From Dendrophyllia cribrosa (taxonomy: Eukaryota; Cnidaria; Anthozoa; Scleractinia; Dendrophylliidae), in the NCBI GenBank assembly GCA_024195265.1, contig JAJLRJ010000006.1, positions 25,958,270 to 26,022,269 on the forward strand: a stretch of 64,000 nucleotides of DNA. The letters are read 5' to 3'. The position numbers were made by a program, and so were the translations under genes. Of the stretch, positions 31,933-45,900 are shown piece after piece. Each line of letters starts with the position of its first letter. Position 1 is the stretch's first letter. The notes beneath the pieces are model-generated. The model was not told where the DNA came from. It worked only from the letters and a program-made list of their open reading frames with translations, and did not search any database.

Positions 31933-32494
31933 TTAAAGTGCCCCTGTGATCAAATTTTTGATTTTAATTTTTTTACATTTTCGTGTACAATTAGACTTTC
32001 TTACTCATCTTGCCAAATTTCAATTCATTTCGAACATCAGAAGTCATTTTATTTTAACGTTTATTTCCGAGAATTTACGGCCGCCATTAATTAACCTTGT
32101 TCCAAGGCTTGGTTGCGAATGGGAGAAAGTGACGTCAACGACTCAAACATTCCTCACGGGTTGAAATTATAATAACAATAAGTATTGAAAATCACGCGAA
32201 AAGCAACAAAAGCTTTGGACTTGTTCTTCGTGCAATTTTCTATGCTTATTGTTATTATAATTTCAACCCGTGAGGTATGTTTGAGTCTTTGACGTCACTT
32301 TCTCCCATTCGCAACCAAGCCTTGGAACAAGGTTGATTAATGGAGGCCGTAAATTCTCGGAAATAAATGTTAAAATAAAATGACTTCTGATGTTCGTAAT
32401 CGATTGAAATTTGGCAAGATGAGTAAGAAAGTCTAATAGTACACGAAAATGTAAAAAAATGAAAATCAAAAATTTGATCACAGGGGCACTTTAA
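31933..32494. repeat. Large foldback element after the tetraspanin
   Basis: Arms of about 240 bp are reverse complements, beginning TTAAAGTGCCCCTGTGATC and meeting around a loop at about 32180-32240. The short open frames on both strands are mirror translations of the two arms. They are not genes. Confidence 0.9.
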
Positions 32495-33998
32495 CAATAG
32501 GCCTTGTTCTAAGTGACGCTGCCGAAACCACGCCGAAAAGTTCATGGATGATCGTAAAATCTACGGCTTGACAACCCGAGCGCGTGCAACTTTGTGCTCA
32601 TTATAAAAGAACTTTTTTGGAAATAGACTCAAAAAACTGGTTCAGTCTTAGATTTTCATTTTAGTTTTGTAGAACGTGTGCTCAAACAAGCGCATTTTAG
32701 CGCAAAGGTGTGACTTTTTAGGGAGGTGTGATTTTTTGCTTCAAAACACCATGTGCATCATGAATAAAGATAAAAACATATATTTACATAAACAAACTGT
32801 TGATAGTAACCTTAAGGTCGCGGGGGATACCTGGTCATGAATAAATTCATAAGGCAAAATTTTGCCAGGGGTGTCACTTTGAAAAAACGTTATATCGTGA
32901 ACGTTTGACAGCCGATTTCGCTAAAATTTAACAGAGATATTGACGAATAATTGAAGTGCATAAGGACTGTTTTTTATTGAAGGGATCGCGCTTTGCGGCA
33001 ATGCTGTAAGCCACTAAAGTTTTTTTTTTTAACGTGGTTTTGTGTCCAAGTTTGCTTCTCGAGAAGAACACAAAGCAAGTTGATTTCCCCACTCACTGAT
33101 CCGTCAAAACGTCTGTTGTGTCATATCTGACTCCGATTTTTTTATTTCAACTTTAATTAAGTTATTAGCTTTTAAAGGAGTAAAATTGTCCATGTTAGAA
33201 TTTGAAACCTCGTATCTTCCTTTTGAAAGCCTATTTAAAAATTTCGAGTCAGATATGACAATCTACAATACACCTAGTTTACCTCCCTGCAGTGTCAACT
33301 CATGAAATTCTCTATTAGCTATTCGCGCTGTATATTTATGGTAATTTTGCTAATGTTAATCCACGGGCTATTGTTTAAAACGCTTCATGCGGAAAGAACA
33401 ATGCATTGAAAAATAGTGTATTTTACCAGACAGCACTTTGCACGTGCAATTATTGATGCAGAAACATTACAGAGCCTGTTCGTGAATATTTCGCGCATTT
33501 TCGGTATCAGTCGTCGCACTTCGTGCATACTCTTTTCATAAATGCATACTGATGAGCGGAACCTGTCCCCCGCGACCTTAAAAGCTCCTTTTAGCACGAC
33601 ACGGAGTCCGGGAACCAAATTCAAAACAACAGCAACAACAACAATAATACGAGAGGTAATGAAACACAGCAATTTTTATTCAAAGTCCTTTACATACTTT
33701 TCCAAGTCTTGTGATTGCACGAATATAATATGAAGACCATGTGTACTGATAACAGATCTTATACAAAACCAACATTAATTACTTTGAGTTAAATATTCGT
33801 TAGTTTTATATTTCAATTTGTCGCCTTTAATCGTTTTGAAGATTGAAGGTAATAGAATCCCTTGTATCGACCTCTGAAGTTGTCACCGAGTACGGTTTTA
33901 AGGCGGTTTGCAGCAGTAAATAAGGTCCGGCGTCGGCCTGAAGAAGCCATATCAGCCCTTTAATATCAGCTTATTACCCAGTAATATTGTCACTTATG
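32495..33998. other. Host intergenic DNA downstream of RTRAF
   Basis: No gene was recognised. On the minus strand GAATAAAAA near 33675 could serve as the RTRAF polyadenylation signal. Confidence 0.35.
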
Positions 33999-36900
33999 TC
34001 ACACGCCGACCCGTCCTAGTGACTGATCTGTCTTTGGGTTAGCAGTTATCGTTTGCACTGCTACAATGGCTTCGTTAATCCTGGTCTGAAGCTCTCTTAA
34101 TTCCGTGACATGTAATAAGCGAATTATTTTAGCTGCCTCATTTACTGCCGAATCTGTAATGAAGAAAACAAATTCATGATGAGCATTGTTGGGACTCCTC
34201 GCCAAGGCGTGCATAAAGAGCCTGAAGAGCGTCAGTCATGTTGGAGCTACCCAAAGGTGCCATTTGATTTGGTGATCAAGTAATGATCCGCATAAAAAGG
34301 ATAGCGCTAAACGGCAATGCACGATGGAATGTCAACTTTTTTCATTGTTACAACTAGTGATCTTATTGACCTAGGGCGCTTTCCATTCAACCAAAAATTC
34401 CGGAAATTCCTGGTTGGGAAGCGAATGGAACGTAAATTTTCCGGAATAAAATTCCGGAATTTTAGGTCAACCTCGCGAGGTTGTCCTAAAATTCCGGAAA
34501 ATCGGAACAACCGGAAAATACCGTTCCATTCTACCATTCCTGCTCGGCTCAGTTTCTCCGAGCCGGAATCAAGATGGCGTCTCAATATCAGTGCACGGCG
34601 TTTATTTTTCACCGAAAGCTTACAGCTCTTACTCGAGCATGATTGCTCACGTAACATAGCTAGTACAACAGCAGAAAATATGGCCACAACTAGGACTGGT
34701 AAGTAGCACAGAAATGCTTATAAGCTTATGTATTAAACGAATGTAATAAGTCACGAGCACAAAGTAGTCGCCGACTTGATTTTTAAAAATATTCCTTCGC
34801 ATGATTAACAGCTAGCTGCACTGAAAAAAATAATATCATCGTTCTCGCTTAAAATATCGTTCGTTTTAACTTCAGGGTCGTCGAACAACTCCAAAGCAAG
34901 TAAAAGAGGCAACGAGTCCGCCATTTGTAAGATTTGTTTTGACTGTTTTGCTTTGGTTTATTTTGTATTTTCGCGCGAAACTTGAAACGTGATGGTCTGG
35001 AACAACCAACCGGAAAATACTCTTCCATTCGCCACACGGAATACCCAGAATTTGAAACCGGAATTTTTGGTCGAATGGAAAGCGCCCCTAGGCTCAAAAA
35101 CTGCTAAAAAGTTAAGGTTCAAGGTGCATTTTGTCTAATTTTTTTTTTAAGGTTTCAAGTAATTTGAGACTCAATCGTACAACATGCAAGTTTTAGAAGA
35201 TATTGTATCTGGGAAACTTCATCAAAGAAGCAAAATTATTAGCTATATGTCTTCTGCTATTCTGATTGGTTAAGCACGAACATTTCCTAAAATTTATTTG
35301 AAGCAAATGAATTTTCTTTATTTTTGTAATGAAATATAATTATTAACCATCAGCTCCTCCTCTATTCTTGAAATCAAAGATATTCTATGTGGGAAAGAAC
35401 CAATGCCGCAGAACAATGAAGTTTGCTATCGTTCTTATGTGGAACATTACTTAAATTGGCGGCCGTGATAAGAAAACATGGCAGTTGTAAAACGCAGGTG
35501 GTTATTTTGGAGAAGTGGTCGTTATGGAGATTCGTCTGAGTTAATACCGACTTCATACCGAAAGTAAGGATAATTCTAAAATAAAATATATTTTCAAAAA
35601 AATGAACTTGATTACCACCCCGTTTACACAGACATTTTCTGTGGTCTCTATACGGTTTCCGTGTTAGCGAAATTCGACTGAATACCAAATCCACATGACA
35701 AGACACTCGGTCAGAGCTTCGTATGGGGTAATGTGTGTGATCTAAAGGCCGGCACACACTAGGGGACATGTTGCGGGGACATGAAGCGGGGACAAGCCCC
35801 TTTGTGTGCACAGCAAAGGCGCATGTTGCAGGGACAGTACGCAAGCTAGTGCACACAAAGCGGATTGAGGTATAAAAATCTTGAAAGACTGCTACAGAAT
35901 GCTCATGGGATAATCAATTGCGAGTTTTTATTGGTTCATTTCTATTTTGTAGCGGGGACAGTTTGCAAGAGCAGTGCACACGATGCGACATTGAAATGGG
36001 GGTCATTTTGTCCCCGCTTCATGACGCACGAATTCAAACCAGCTGAATTTCATGCAACATGTTGCGGGGACAAAATTGTGTCCCCGCAACAGAACTTTTT
36101 CGCAAAAACGGGGATGTCAGACGAGGAAAACTGTCGCTGCAACATGTCCCCGCTTCATGTCCCCGCAACATGTCCTCTAGTGTGTGCCGGCCTTAACACC
36201 ATCCTAGTCATTGTTTTTTTTTTAATATAATAATTCTTATGTGATTAGGGAGGTAACAAGGTTAAGTTGGTTTTATTGACCGAATTAATAAGGTAAATTG
36301 GCCATCGTAAAGACGAGATACAAAAGCTGACGTTTGAAACGCTTGCCCTTCGTCAGAGCGAATTCGATTCTCTCTCTGACAAGAAGCTACAACCACTTGC
36401 AAAAATGAGTTGAGACGCCCTGCATAAAAACGTAATTCTACAAATTTTACAAGTTAAACATCAAATCCCCCCCCCCCCCGTCAATGTTGTCTGAATGTCG
36501 GCATTACATACAATCCGTAAGCGACACAACTTTGAAACGGGCAGGAAACCTCAGCTTTTGTATCCCGTTACGGTAGCCAATTTACTCCCAGGGTTACTTC
36601 CATTTAAAAAATATCCGACAATACCCCCGCCATTTTGACATGGGAGTCCCCCCCCCCCCCCCCCCCCCCGTCAATGCTTCACTCCCCCACCGACGCAGCA
36701 CCAATGTTCTTTAAAAACTAATAACTTCTAATTAAAAAAAGAAACAAATACCTCCTGTGTTAAATCCTAAGTCTACTTTGTTAAGAGGAATAACATCAGC
36801 TTTTTTATCCTAGAAATATTGTGCACAAACATCATGTTAATAATGAACACAGTTTAATTAAATCAGCTGTAAAGCATAAAACCGAGTAGTTTGAATTGTT

Positions 36901-39900
36901 CAGGAAAATTTATGTTGAAAGATGTAGTTATACATTTTGTAAAACAGATAATGTCTGTGGACAAATATCTACCAGGTCCATGCATAAATAAAATTATATA
37001 TTCGTGCACCTATAAAGGTTAGTTAAGTGTATATGACAGTGATTTTTTTATTTGCTTGATCGAATCTACATGATGTTCTGATAAGAAAATGGAAAAAAAA
37101 TTCGCTATCGATTTTTCTTCTCTGCGTTGTAGCCGTCTAAAAACGTGAAATTTCACTTCCGGTGTGTAAAACCGCGCAAGAAGAAAGACTGGAAATAGTC
37201 CGCTGTGACGTCAATACAGAAATGCCGGTGTCGAGGTTTCTCAGTTCCTCGCATTTTTTGATGCACCCTGAGGAAGAAACATGGTTCTTTAATCTATTAA
37301 GGTGTGTTGTCTATGGTTGTAGCAACACGCACCAAAAAACGGAGGAACTGAGAAATCGCGACACTGGAATTCTTGTATTGACGTCACAGCGGACTATTTC
37401 CAGTCTTTCTTCTTGCGCGGTTTTGTAACACACCGGAAGTGAAATTTCACGTTTTTAGACGGCCAAAACGCGGAGAAGGAAAATCGATATCGATTTTTTT
37501 TTCCATTTTCTTATCAGAATATCATGTAGATTCGATCAAGCAAATAAAAAAATCACTGTCATATACACTTTAAAGGTAGTATTGCTACTTACTGTACTTA
37601 CTTACTAATGATAAAGCAAATGCTACTTACAGACTTTTTACCACTCTTGGATGCTGCTGATGAAAGTTTTCCTTCAATAAGTGAACGAATAGCCTAAAAC
37701 ATCAACATAAACAAGCAGTTGTGTCATCCGCTAAGACTTTATGAGTGACAAGCTTGATACTTAGACAGACTGAGGTTGTCTACCGGCCCTCTCTTCTCTA
37801 ACAGTCAGACAGAAGAGAGAGAGAAAGTTGGCAGTCTTCTGGGCCATTTGATACTCTGGTTATCACTTACTTAATACACAACAGAAGATACAATTTACTA
37901 TCCCCAGATTAGACAGCAAGAAGTCAAATAATATGTACTTATTGACTATAAAGTTACATGTAGGTCGGAGCAGATGGGAAAATATTTGGCTCGAGGGGGC
38001 CATGTCGGGCATATGGACCAAGTGCAGCAAGGTCCATGCGCCATGACAGAAAGCCAAATATTTCTTTTTTATTTTGCCCGACCTAACTTTGTCAATAACT
38101 TTTTTATCAAATGACCAATTTGGAGACAAAATTGCTTAAAATTATAACATGTGATGCCGTACGTTTTCGTAGTGTCGTACATGGCTTTTTTTCAGCCCCA
38201 CTTGGAGAAATGCATGTGGCCATCATACGGGGCTTTCATCAATGTTTTTGCAAAGAAAAGGCTCGCAGGGCTGTATGGGTCATATGATAATTTGATTTAC
38301 CTGTAATAGAACAAAGTGATCAGGGTGTTCTGGTAAACTAAGAAGTTTAGACAGAGATGTCACACCAGCCTTCATATCAGGATTCTCCACTGCAATGATA
38401 AGTGCAACAATAAAATCGTAAGAATAAAATTGTAAGAACTTTCAATAAAGACCACCATGGTTATAATACCAGATCTAAGGATAACGTACTAAGGTTATTT
38501 CAAATAGGAATTAGGGTCTTTGGACTTTCACAAACTTTGCTGCAAATCAATGGAATAATTTAGATAAGTCATTGAGGGAGCTAAAGTCACTCGACATATT
38601 TAAAAAGGCCATCTCGATCCGCAAAGTAAGAATCTGATTTATTTTTTTTATATACTAGCTCATTGTAATAAAAAACCGTTTCAGGATGAGATAAATAATA
38701 AGAAATAAGCTGAGACTAACACACAGCATTATCAGACTTATCGAAATACGTTTTTCACTTCATTTCAATATTGCTCTGTACTATACATACGGCCGATACT
38801 TTCCTAACTTTTTATTTAAAATGGTATAGTGTTATGTTAAAATGTTTATATCAAGGAAATAAAGAAAAGAAGGGGAGGGCTAATATCCAGGTTCGGGTGG
38901 GGGGGTGGGGGGGGGGGGGGGGGTGTTATAAACGGAATATTATTTTTGTTTGCAGGTGGATGGACCTACAAGTGGGGGGGGGGGGGGGGGGTGCTTATAA
39001 TTCAAGTAAGGCAGTGTCAGGCGCTTTCCTCCTCAATGCTGGAACTGTTACTGCCAAATTAAGGCCTTGTCCTTGCCCTGGCTGATAGCTCACAGTATTT
39101 GATGATTCCAGCGCCTTCCACAAATCAGGGGCATTTTTCTGGTAAAACTTCTGTTGACACTAACGTCGCAATTTCAGACATTTTCTGAAGATACCGTTGT
39201 CGTGTCCTTTCACTGATTTAGGAACCATTTACCCTGACTGATTTTATTATAATTTCATTCAAGACACAGTACTCCGACTGGTTGAATTCCGTCAATACTA
39301 CAGCAACCTGATTGGCTGGAATTTATACCTTCACTGTCAGAAGAATCTTGAAAGGTTTGATCAGTAGCTTTCTGAGTGGGTCGGTTGCACACTTATTTCC
39401 GGTTCCACACTTATTTGTGGTTGCACGATGATTTCCGGCTGGGATTTAAATTATTATTTAAAGGCAACTGTTTTTCTTCGCTAGTTTTTGAATATGCCTT
39501 CTTTTCGATTCTTTCGCCCTTTCAATTTCAACGAAAATCCACCCCGACAAGCCTTCACTGCCTTACTTGAATACCGTGAAATGCCGGTTATAAATCCCCC
39601 CCCCCCCCCCCCCCCACCCACATCCCACCCCCACCCCCCACTTGTAGGTCCATCCACCTGCAAACAAAAATATGTCGTTTATAAGCCTCCCCCCCCCCCC
39701 CCCTCTGGATATTAGCCCTCCCCTTCTTTTCTTTATTTCCTTGATATAAACATTTTAACAGAACACTATAGAGTGTTTTCACTGACGTCATATCAAAATT
39801 CAGAAGCAGTTTTCGATTCTAAAATGTTTACGGAATTGTAGAGAGTTTAAAACTACACATCTGGGCCACATTTTGAAGCGCGAGAGCATTTCATTCAAGC

Positions 39901-42900
39901 GTTATAGGCGAATGAGTATAGACATTTTTAGTAAGAAATGAATGGAGCGGCCATCTTGGTGTCCCACTTAGGGACACCAACATGGCGGCCAAAAATTTAA
40001 AGACTTAAAGACACCAAAACACCAAAAATCTCATCACAAAATATTGTATTCACTATAAGAGACATGAAATCGGCTTATAAGCATCTATAATTCATTAATA
40101 ACTTTCAACTAGTTCAATTTTGTTTATTTTCACGGCTTATCTGAAATAGCGTGACAAATTGCGTGACACATTTTCAACCTTTATAAATCGAAAACGAAAC
40201 ATCATTAAAACCTGAAACTTTTTGTGAAAGATTATAACACTGGTATCCACATACCATGATAGAAACAGCTTTGTAGGATGTATACTTTAGATTTTTTAAT
40301 TTTTATGACGTCATATGAAAACACTCTATACCATTTCAAATAAAAAGTTAGGAACGTAAACGGTATGTATAGTGCAGAGCAATATTGAAATGAAGTGAAA
40401 AACGTAATTTTGATAAGTCTGATAATGCTGTGTGTTAGTCTAAGGCTATGTTCACACTTGGTGCCCGAGCAGGGTTCCCGAGTACGATTATCGCTGGGCA
40501 CTAATGTGAACACACCATTTTTTCAAGTACCCACGCCTGAATTCGGGCACGGTCTCCGTGCCCGAGTACAAGGTCTCGACCTTGTACTCGGGCACTAAAA
40601 TGGGTACCGGTTCCCAGTGTGCACGCGTTCATTGCTTTAGTTCCGAGGCACTACTCCCACAAACTACTGCTTTTCGTACCCACAATTCCTTATTACACTC
40701 AGAATGTGAACATGTTGATATCTTGAGTACCCAGTGTCTGAACGCAGCACCATTTTGTGCCAGTACCCAGGCACTAGTCCTCGGGCACCAAGTGTGAACA
40801 TAGCCTAAGCTTATTTCTTATTATCTGTTTCTGAAACGGTTTTTTCTGCCGCTTATAAGCCCCCCGGATATAAGACCCCCTCCCCCCTTGAAAGCTAGCT
40901 GAAAACCCCTTTGGTATAACCGGTATTTTACGGTATGCTGTAAGAAAGTACGCATCTAGCATGGCAATGGTAGCGACGGATAGGAGCACCCACGGGAAAA
41001 ATGACGAGTGGTTTGTAGTATTGAATCAGTTCTTTCAGTTTCGGCCTTTATTTTCGTTCGATTCCGGGGTTGTGGGAGTCAAATGCAATTAAGCCTTTCT
41101 GCGGCCCGATTCATTTAATAGCTTTTTCGTAAATAATCTCTCCCCGGTCCACTGGGAGTGCATGTGAACGTGACTAGGTCACGCAACCAATTCTTTTATG
41201 ACCTTTCACTGACCTCTTATTATTTACGAGTGATGGTTCCTTGGTTAATGAAAGGATTTCTTTGTGTTAAATCGCTAAATGTGAGGATATTTTTATGTCC
41301 TTAATGTTTTCTCGTACATTTATGTCTGCGACATAAGGAAGTCAACGGATATTTTCACAATGTGAGTATACTGTGTGTAAATAATGAAACTGTAACAACA
41401 TTTTGCGAATATGAAATGCTGTAACGTCAAGCAAGCCATGGTTTTTGTTAGATAGCTGTGTAAGACTTCGTGTATTTTTGCTGCTTACAACAAGGAAAAG
41501 GCGAGAAAAGCCTTTAACTTAAACATTATTTTAACTTGAGCCGTTCAAAGACTTATGCCGTATTTTGATACGTATGATTATAGCTTATATTTTAACTGAA
41601 TGCGTCCTAGATAAAAACAAAAACATAATTATGAATATTATAGCCTAAAACATGTAAATGTTGTTTTCACAATTTTAAAGACCTGCTTAAGAGCCAATTT
41701 CGCAGTTCCTTGAGTTATTTTCGTTCTTAAGTTCGCCGTCATTGAAATACTTCCAGCGCAATAGAATGCGAAGTTGGTATCAAGCCAAAAATAGCCTTCA
41801 CGGATAAATCTCTCAGTAGCGCTTTATTTGCGGGCCACCAAAAATAATTTCAGAATAAATAAAAGACAGATTCAGCTATAATGTAGCGTTGTTTTTTGCC
41901 TAAAAATATTAAATATTATATACCAGATTGTATTTTACCAATTCGAAGTTTGCTTAAATTTGCCTTCTTGTTTACATGGCGAAGATAGGTGTTTTGTACA
42001 AGACCAAAATGATTTTTAAACTTAACATTTCCGACAAAATTTAATTGCAAAAGAAAGTTAAAAAGATGTTTAATTCACTGTGTAAAAGGCATTGTAGGAT
42101 GCCGAATGTTACGATAACAGTAGCGGGTTGAAAATGGTCCAAAATGGCCAAAATTCAATGGTCCATGAAAGCACCCGCGGACTCAAAAGGCTAATTTTCG
42201 ACTTATCGAAACTTTGAAAACGCGATTGAGACTTTGTGTTTTGATTGCACGGTTGAAGGCGCACAAAGACGCTTTAAGAAGCGTAACGCATTTCTGCGTG
42301 AACATCATGTTTTGCGGAGTAACGTTAGGGGCTGTGTTCCACATTATTTTTATCTTTCTCACCAATTTCAGTAGGACGTTTAGTTGGAAGCAGGTTTTTA
42401 TTCCCATTTGACGTGCACTGGACACCCTCGGCATCTTGAATTGTACGAAAAAAAAAGAAGTCAACGCGATTTGCATAATTCTCAACACACAGAAATGCGT
42501 TACACTTCACCTGAATAATTAACGCATCTTTGTGCGCCTTCAACCGTGCAATCAAAACACAAAGTCTTAATCGCGTTTTAGGTGAACTTTATTATTTTAT
42601 TTGACCATGTTGCAATGTTTCAATCAAGATGAAACTTCGGGACAATGTTGTTCATAATATAAAGAAACGACCATAAAAGTTAAAATAAAATCTATCTCGC
42701 GGTTTTTGAAATATGTAGAAAAGCACTAAAACTACAATATCAAGGACTCAGTCAAAAAACTATGGTTTCCTTTAGAAAATCGAATCTCCAAAACTAAAAC
42801 GAGAAACTCTTTCAAACTTTCATAGTTTCATCTCATACACTAAATACACATTTTGGCGGCAATTTGAGATTTAGAAATTAAACTTTTAAAAGCTTAATTG

Positions 42901-45900
42901 AGAAACTTATGGATGCGCTCATACACATGCAAAATCACAAGTTCGAAATATTTTCCTGATTTACTCAAAATCAGCTTGATAAAAGTTTCTAATTTTTAGA
43001 TATTTTGTTTGCCATATGTCATAGTTTATCGTAATAGTTTTGGTTTTTCTAGATGCCATCGCAATCGCTCGGAATTTAGACTCAAGTGATTTCAATTTTC
43101 TCGTTTATCTCCGCAATTTTAAATGCGATTTACAAAATTATTACACTCTTATAAACTTCAAACTAAGTACGATATTTTGTGTAAATTTCATACTTATTCA
43201 ATAAAGGAAAGTTAGTTAAACGGCCGCTCAAAAATGGTCGGTGCGGCTACACGGAAACACCTCAAGCGGACCCTACATAACACGTACACCGGCCTCTATT
43301 AAGTGGACACATGCTGCTTGGTGCCCTAAATTTTCTTCTAATCACATTTTGTACTCTGTAAAAAGAACTTGTCTTCAGCAGACCCCTCTATTGAGTGGAC
43401 ACTAGCGAGGGTCCAGAGGGTGTCTACTTAATACAGGTTTCACTGACAGCTATTACCTGTAAGATTAATGAGGCTGTCACCAAGTGACCCATCTCCCATT
43501 CCCTCAGCCTCATAAAATCCTTAATTACTTCAACAAGATAACTGTTTCGTCAGGTTAAAGACAGACTCAAGGTTTTAGTACAAGCTCTTCAACACCACAG
43601 TGAAACCTGTATTAAGCGGACCCTACATAATGCGGACACCGGCCTCTATTAAGTGGACACCAGCGAGGGTCCAGAGGGTGTCTACTTAATACAGGTTTCA
43701 CTGACAGCTATTACCTGTAAGATTAATGAGGCTGTCATCAAGTGACCCATCTCCCATTTCCACAGCCTGCTCTCCCTTGTCCTTTTGACTCATGCTGTTG
43801 TACTTGACAGCTATACATTAAAATAAATGAATTTAACACTAAAACATAACAATAACAAAATCATGAAACAGTTCTTATAAAAAAATTAAGACCAACAAAT
43901 AATTTTGTTGCAAACTTTCATGGTCCAGCAAAATTTATACTGGTGTAACATTCAACCACCAATCAAGTTGTAAAGCTTTTTGTGCTTGTTGAACTTAACG
44001 GCAACCTAGAAGTTCAGAGTAGCATTAGTACTATGTCTGAACTGCATTGGCATCAAAATAAACATCACAGGTTACACTGGCTGGAAATAATTTTCTTTCT
44101 CAACAAGACACAAGTCCTTCAATATTTTTATTTTGAGTCACAATAGTCAGACACCTGCCATTTTCAATTTGTTTTGGATTCATTTTTATACATAACATTC
44201 TATAAAAGGTTTGGGTTTTTTTTGCAATGCCTTACAGGGTGATTCAAATCATACGTCAGACTTTTCTGAGTTCCCTGGAATCAAGAGAGCCTTTTAAAGT
44301 GAAATTAGCCTGTACTACATTAGGCACTCAGAGCCAGACAGTGGGGACCAGCAAAAAGGAAAAAGGGAACATGAAGATAAATGAGCAGAAAGAGGGTACA
44401 AACAGTACAGTGGCACACCCTCCCCCCCCCACCCCTCCCATCAGACCTGTGTATTTTAACTACTTGTTTGACACTGAAATTCTTGCATCAACAGGATCAC
44501 ATATCACTATTCAACTGGCTGATTTTTTAATGAAATGCACGTTGCATTCCAGGCATAAATGTAACTGGGTACCCTCTTTTGGTCTGTTCGCCTCTGTTTG
44601 CAAAGCAGTACAATGTATTGCCCGACTGGCGTACACAAAAACATGTGCTCGTCCTTTTATGAGTAGAATTCATGTACAGTGTACACGGCATGGGGCCAAG
44701 GAAACTGACATTAAATCAGGAATTATAACATGCAACCGTGACACGGGGGAAGGGGACAAAGGTGTGGGGGAGAAGTAATTTGCTGCAAAAACATTTCAAC
44801 AATATTTTCTGAAATATCAAAGTTTGGGAACCCCCCCCCCCACCCCAATCAAAACTTCCTGGATCCCCCTCTGCAGTATAAATACTTATTTAAATGTTTG
44901 TGACAGAAGCAAATACATGTAAATGGTTTAAGCTATGTTATTTTTGCTCAGACACCAGCACTGGTTACATAAATTATCATTTACACAATAGCATCTACAT
45001 GTACATGTAATTAGATCGGTGCATTTTAATCCTTCTAATAAAACAAGTGTTATATTCAAGGCACACTGCTGAATGGACAAGGAAACTGTTGAAAAGGAAA
45101 TAGGTGGCTTACTGTATGTATTAGATAAAAAATACAACTAACCATTTTCAGTATATTCAACCCTGACAGCATGGGCTAGTAACCAGTCTACCACACTTAG
45201 CTTCTGGGAAAATTCCACTGGACATTTAAGGTCATCTAAATACTAAGAAGAAAATGCAAATGCCCAAGATTACAGGTTTAATTTTTTTTAATTATTAAAG
45301 CAGGCACTTATTCAAGGTAAGATGCTTATTTAACTTTCCCAAATCATGGCCAGACCCCACTTTATGGACACCCCATTAATACAGACACACTGTTATTATG
45401 GACAGTTGTCGCAGTCCTGGCTGAATGCCCATACATTTTCTCTAAAATTTACCTGCTTAATGCGGACACCCAATAATACAGACAATGGAGAGTTTTTCCC
45501 GTCCCAATAAAAACAATCTCATACAAATGCACCAAGTCATCAGCTGCACACTGATGTACTTGTTTGGTTGAAAGAAATTTATAAACGTTTGTCTAATCAC
45601 AATATGTTAGTGTCTTAATGGGGTTAGATGCAGTAATGTACCAAATGTCTCCTTTAAAACAATAAAACACTTAAATTACATCATCCATGTCAACATAATT
45701 AAGAAATAAGAAATACAGGAGATGAACGGAACAAATGAGGCCTTAAACTACTGTATTTACATGTATTTAGTCTGAGCTTTCGCCGATCCACGGCATCATC
45801 AGGGAATGAGAAGATATTATACAATACAGGGTATAAAATGAAGTTGTGGCGTGGGTGACAGAAATAATAAGTAGGTGATAGTAATGAACAATAAATGATT

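Larger units (their letters stand above)
38660..40860. repeat. Large interrupted inverted repeat with nested MITEs
   Basis: The left arm (about 38660-39020) and right arm (about 39565-40860) are reverse complements, including the ATTAGCCCTCCCC and CATTTTAACA blocks and long G/C homopolymers. The right arm is split by MITEs at 39771-40326 and 40444-40805; removing these in thought makes the arms collinear. It lies in an RTRAF intron. Confidence 0.8.

Noticed and set aside
31946..32545. Similar small frames on opposite strands
   Set aside because: They are mirror translations of the two arms of one foldback element.
34307..34706. Opposed frames of about 126-129 codons
   Set aside because: They lie across a MITE with inverted CCGGAA repeats in an RTRAF intron and match no family.
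39481..39791. Poly-Pro and poly-Gly frames
   Set aside because: They translate C/G homopolymer tracts in an inverted repeat.
44227..44778. 183-codon plus-strand frame
   Set aside because: It is antisense within an RTRAF intron, low-complexity in parts and has no recognisable domain.
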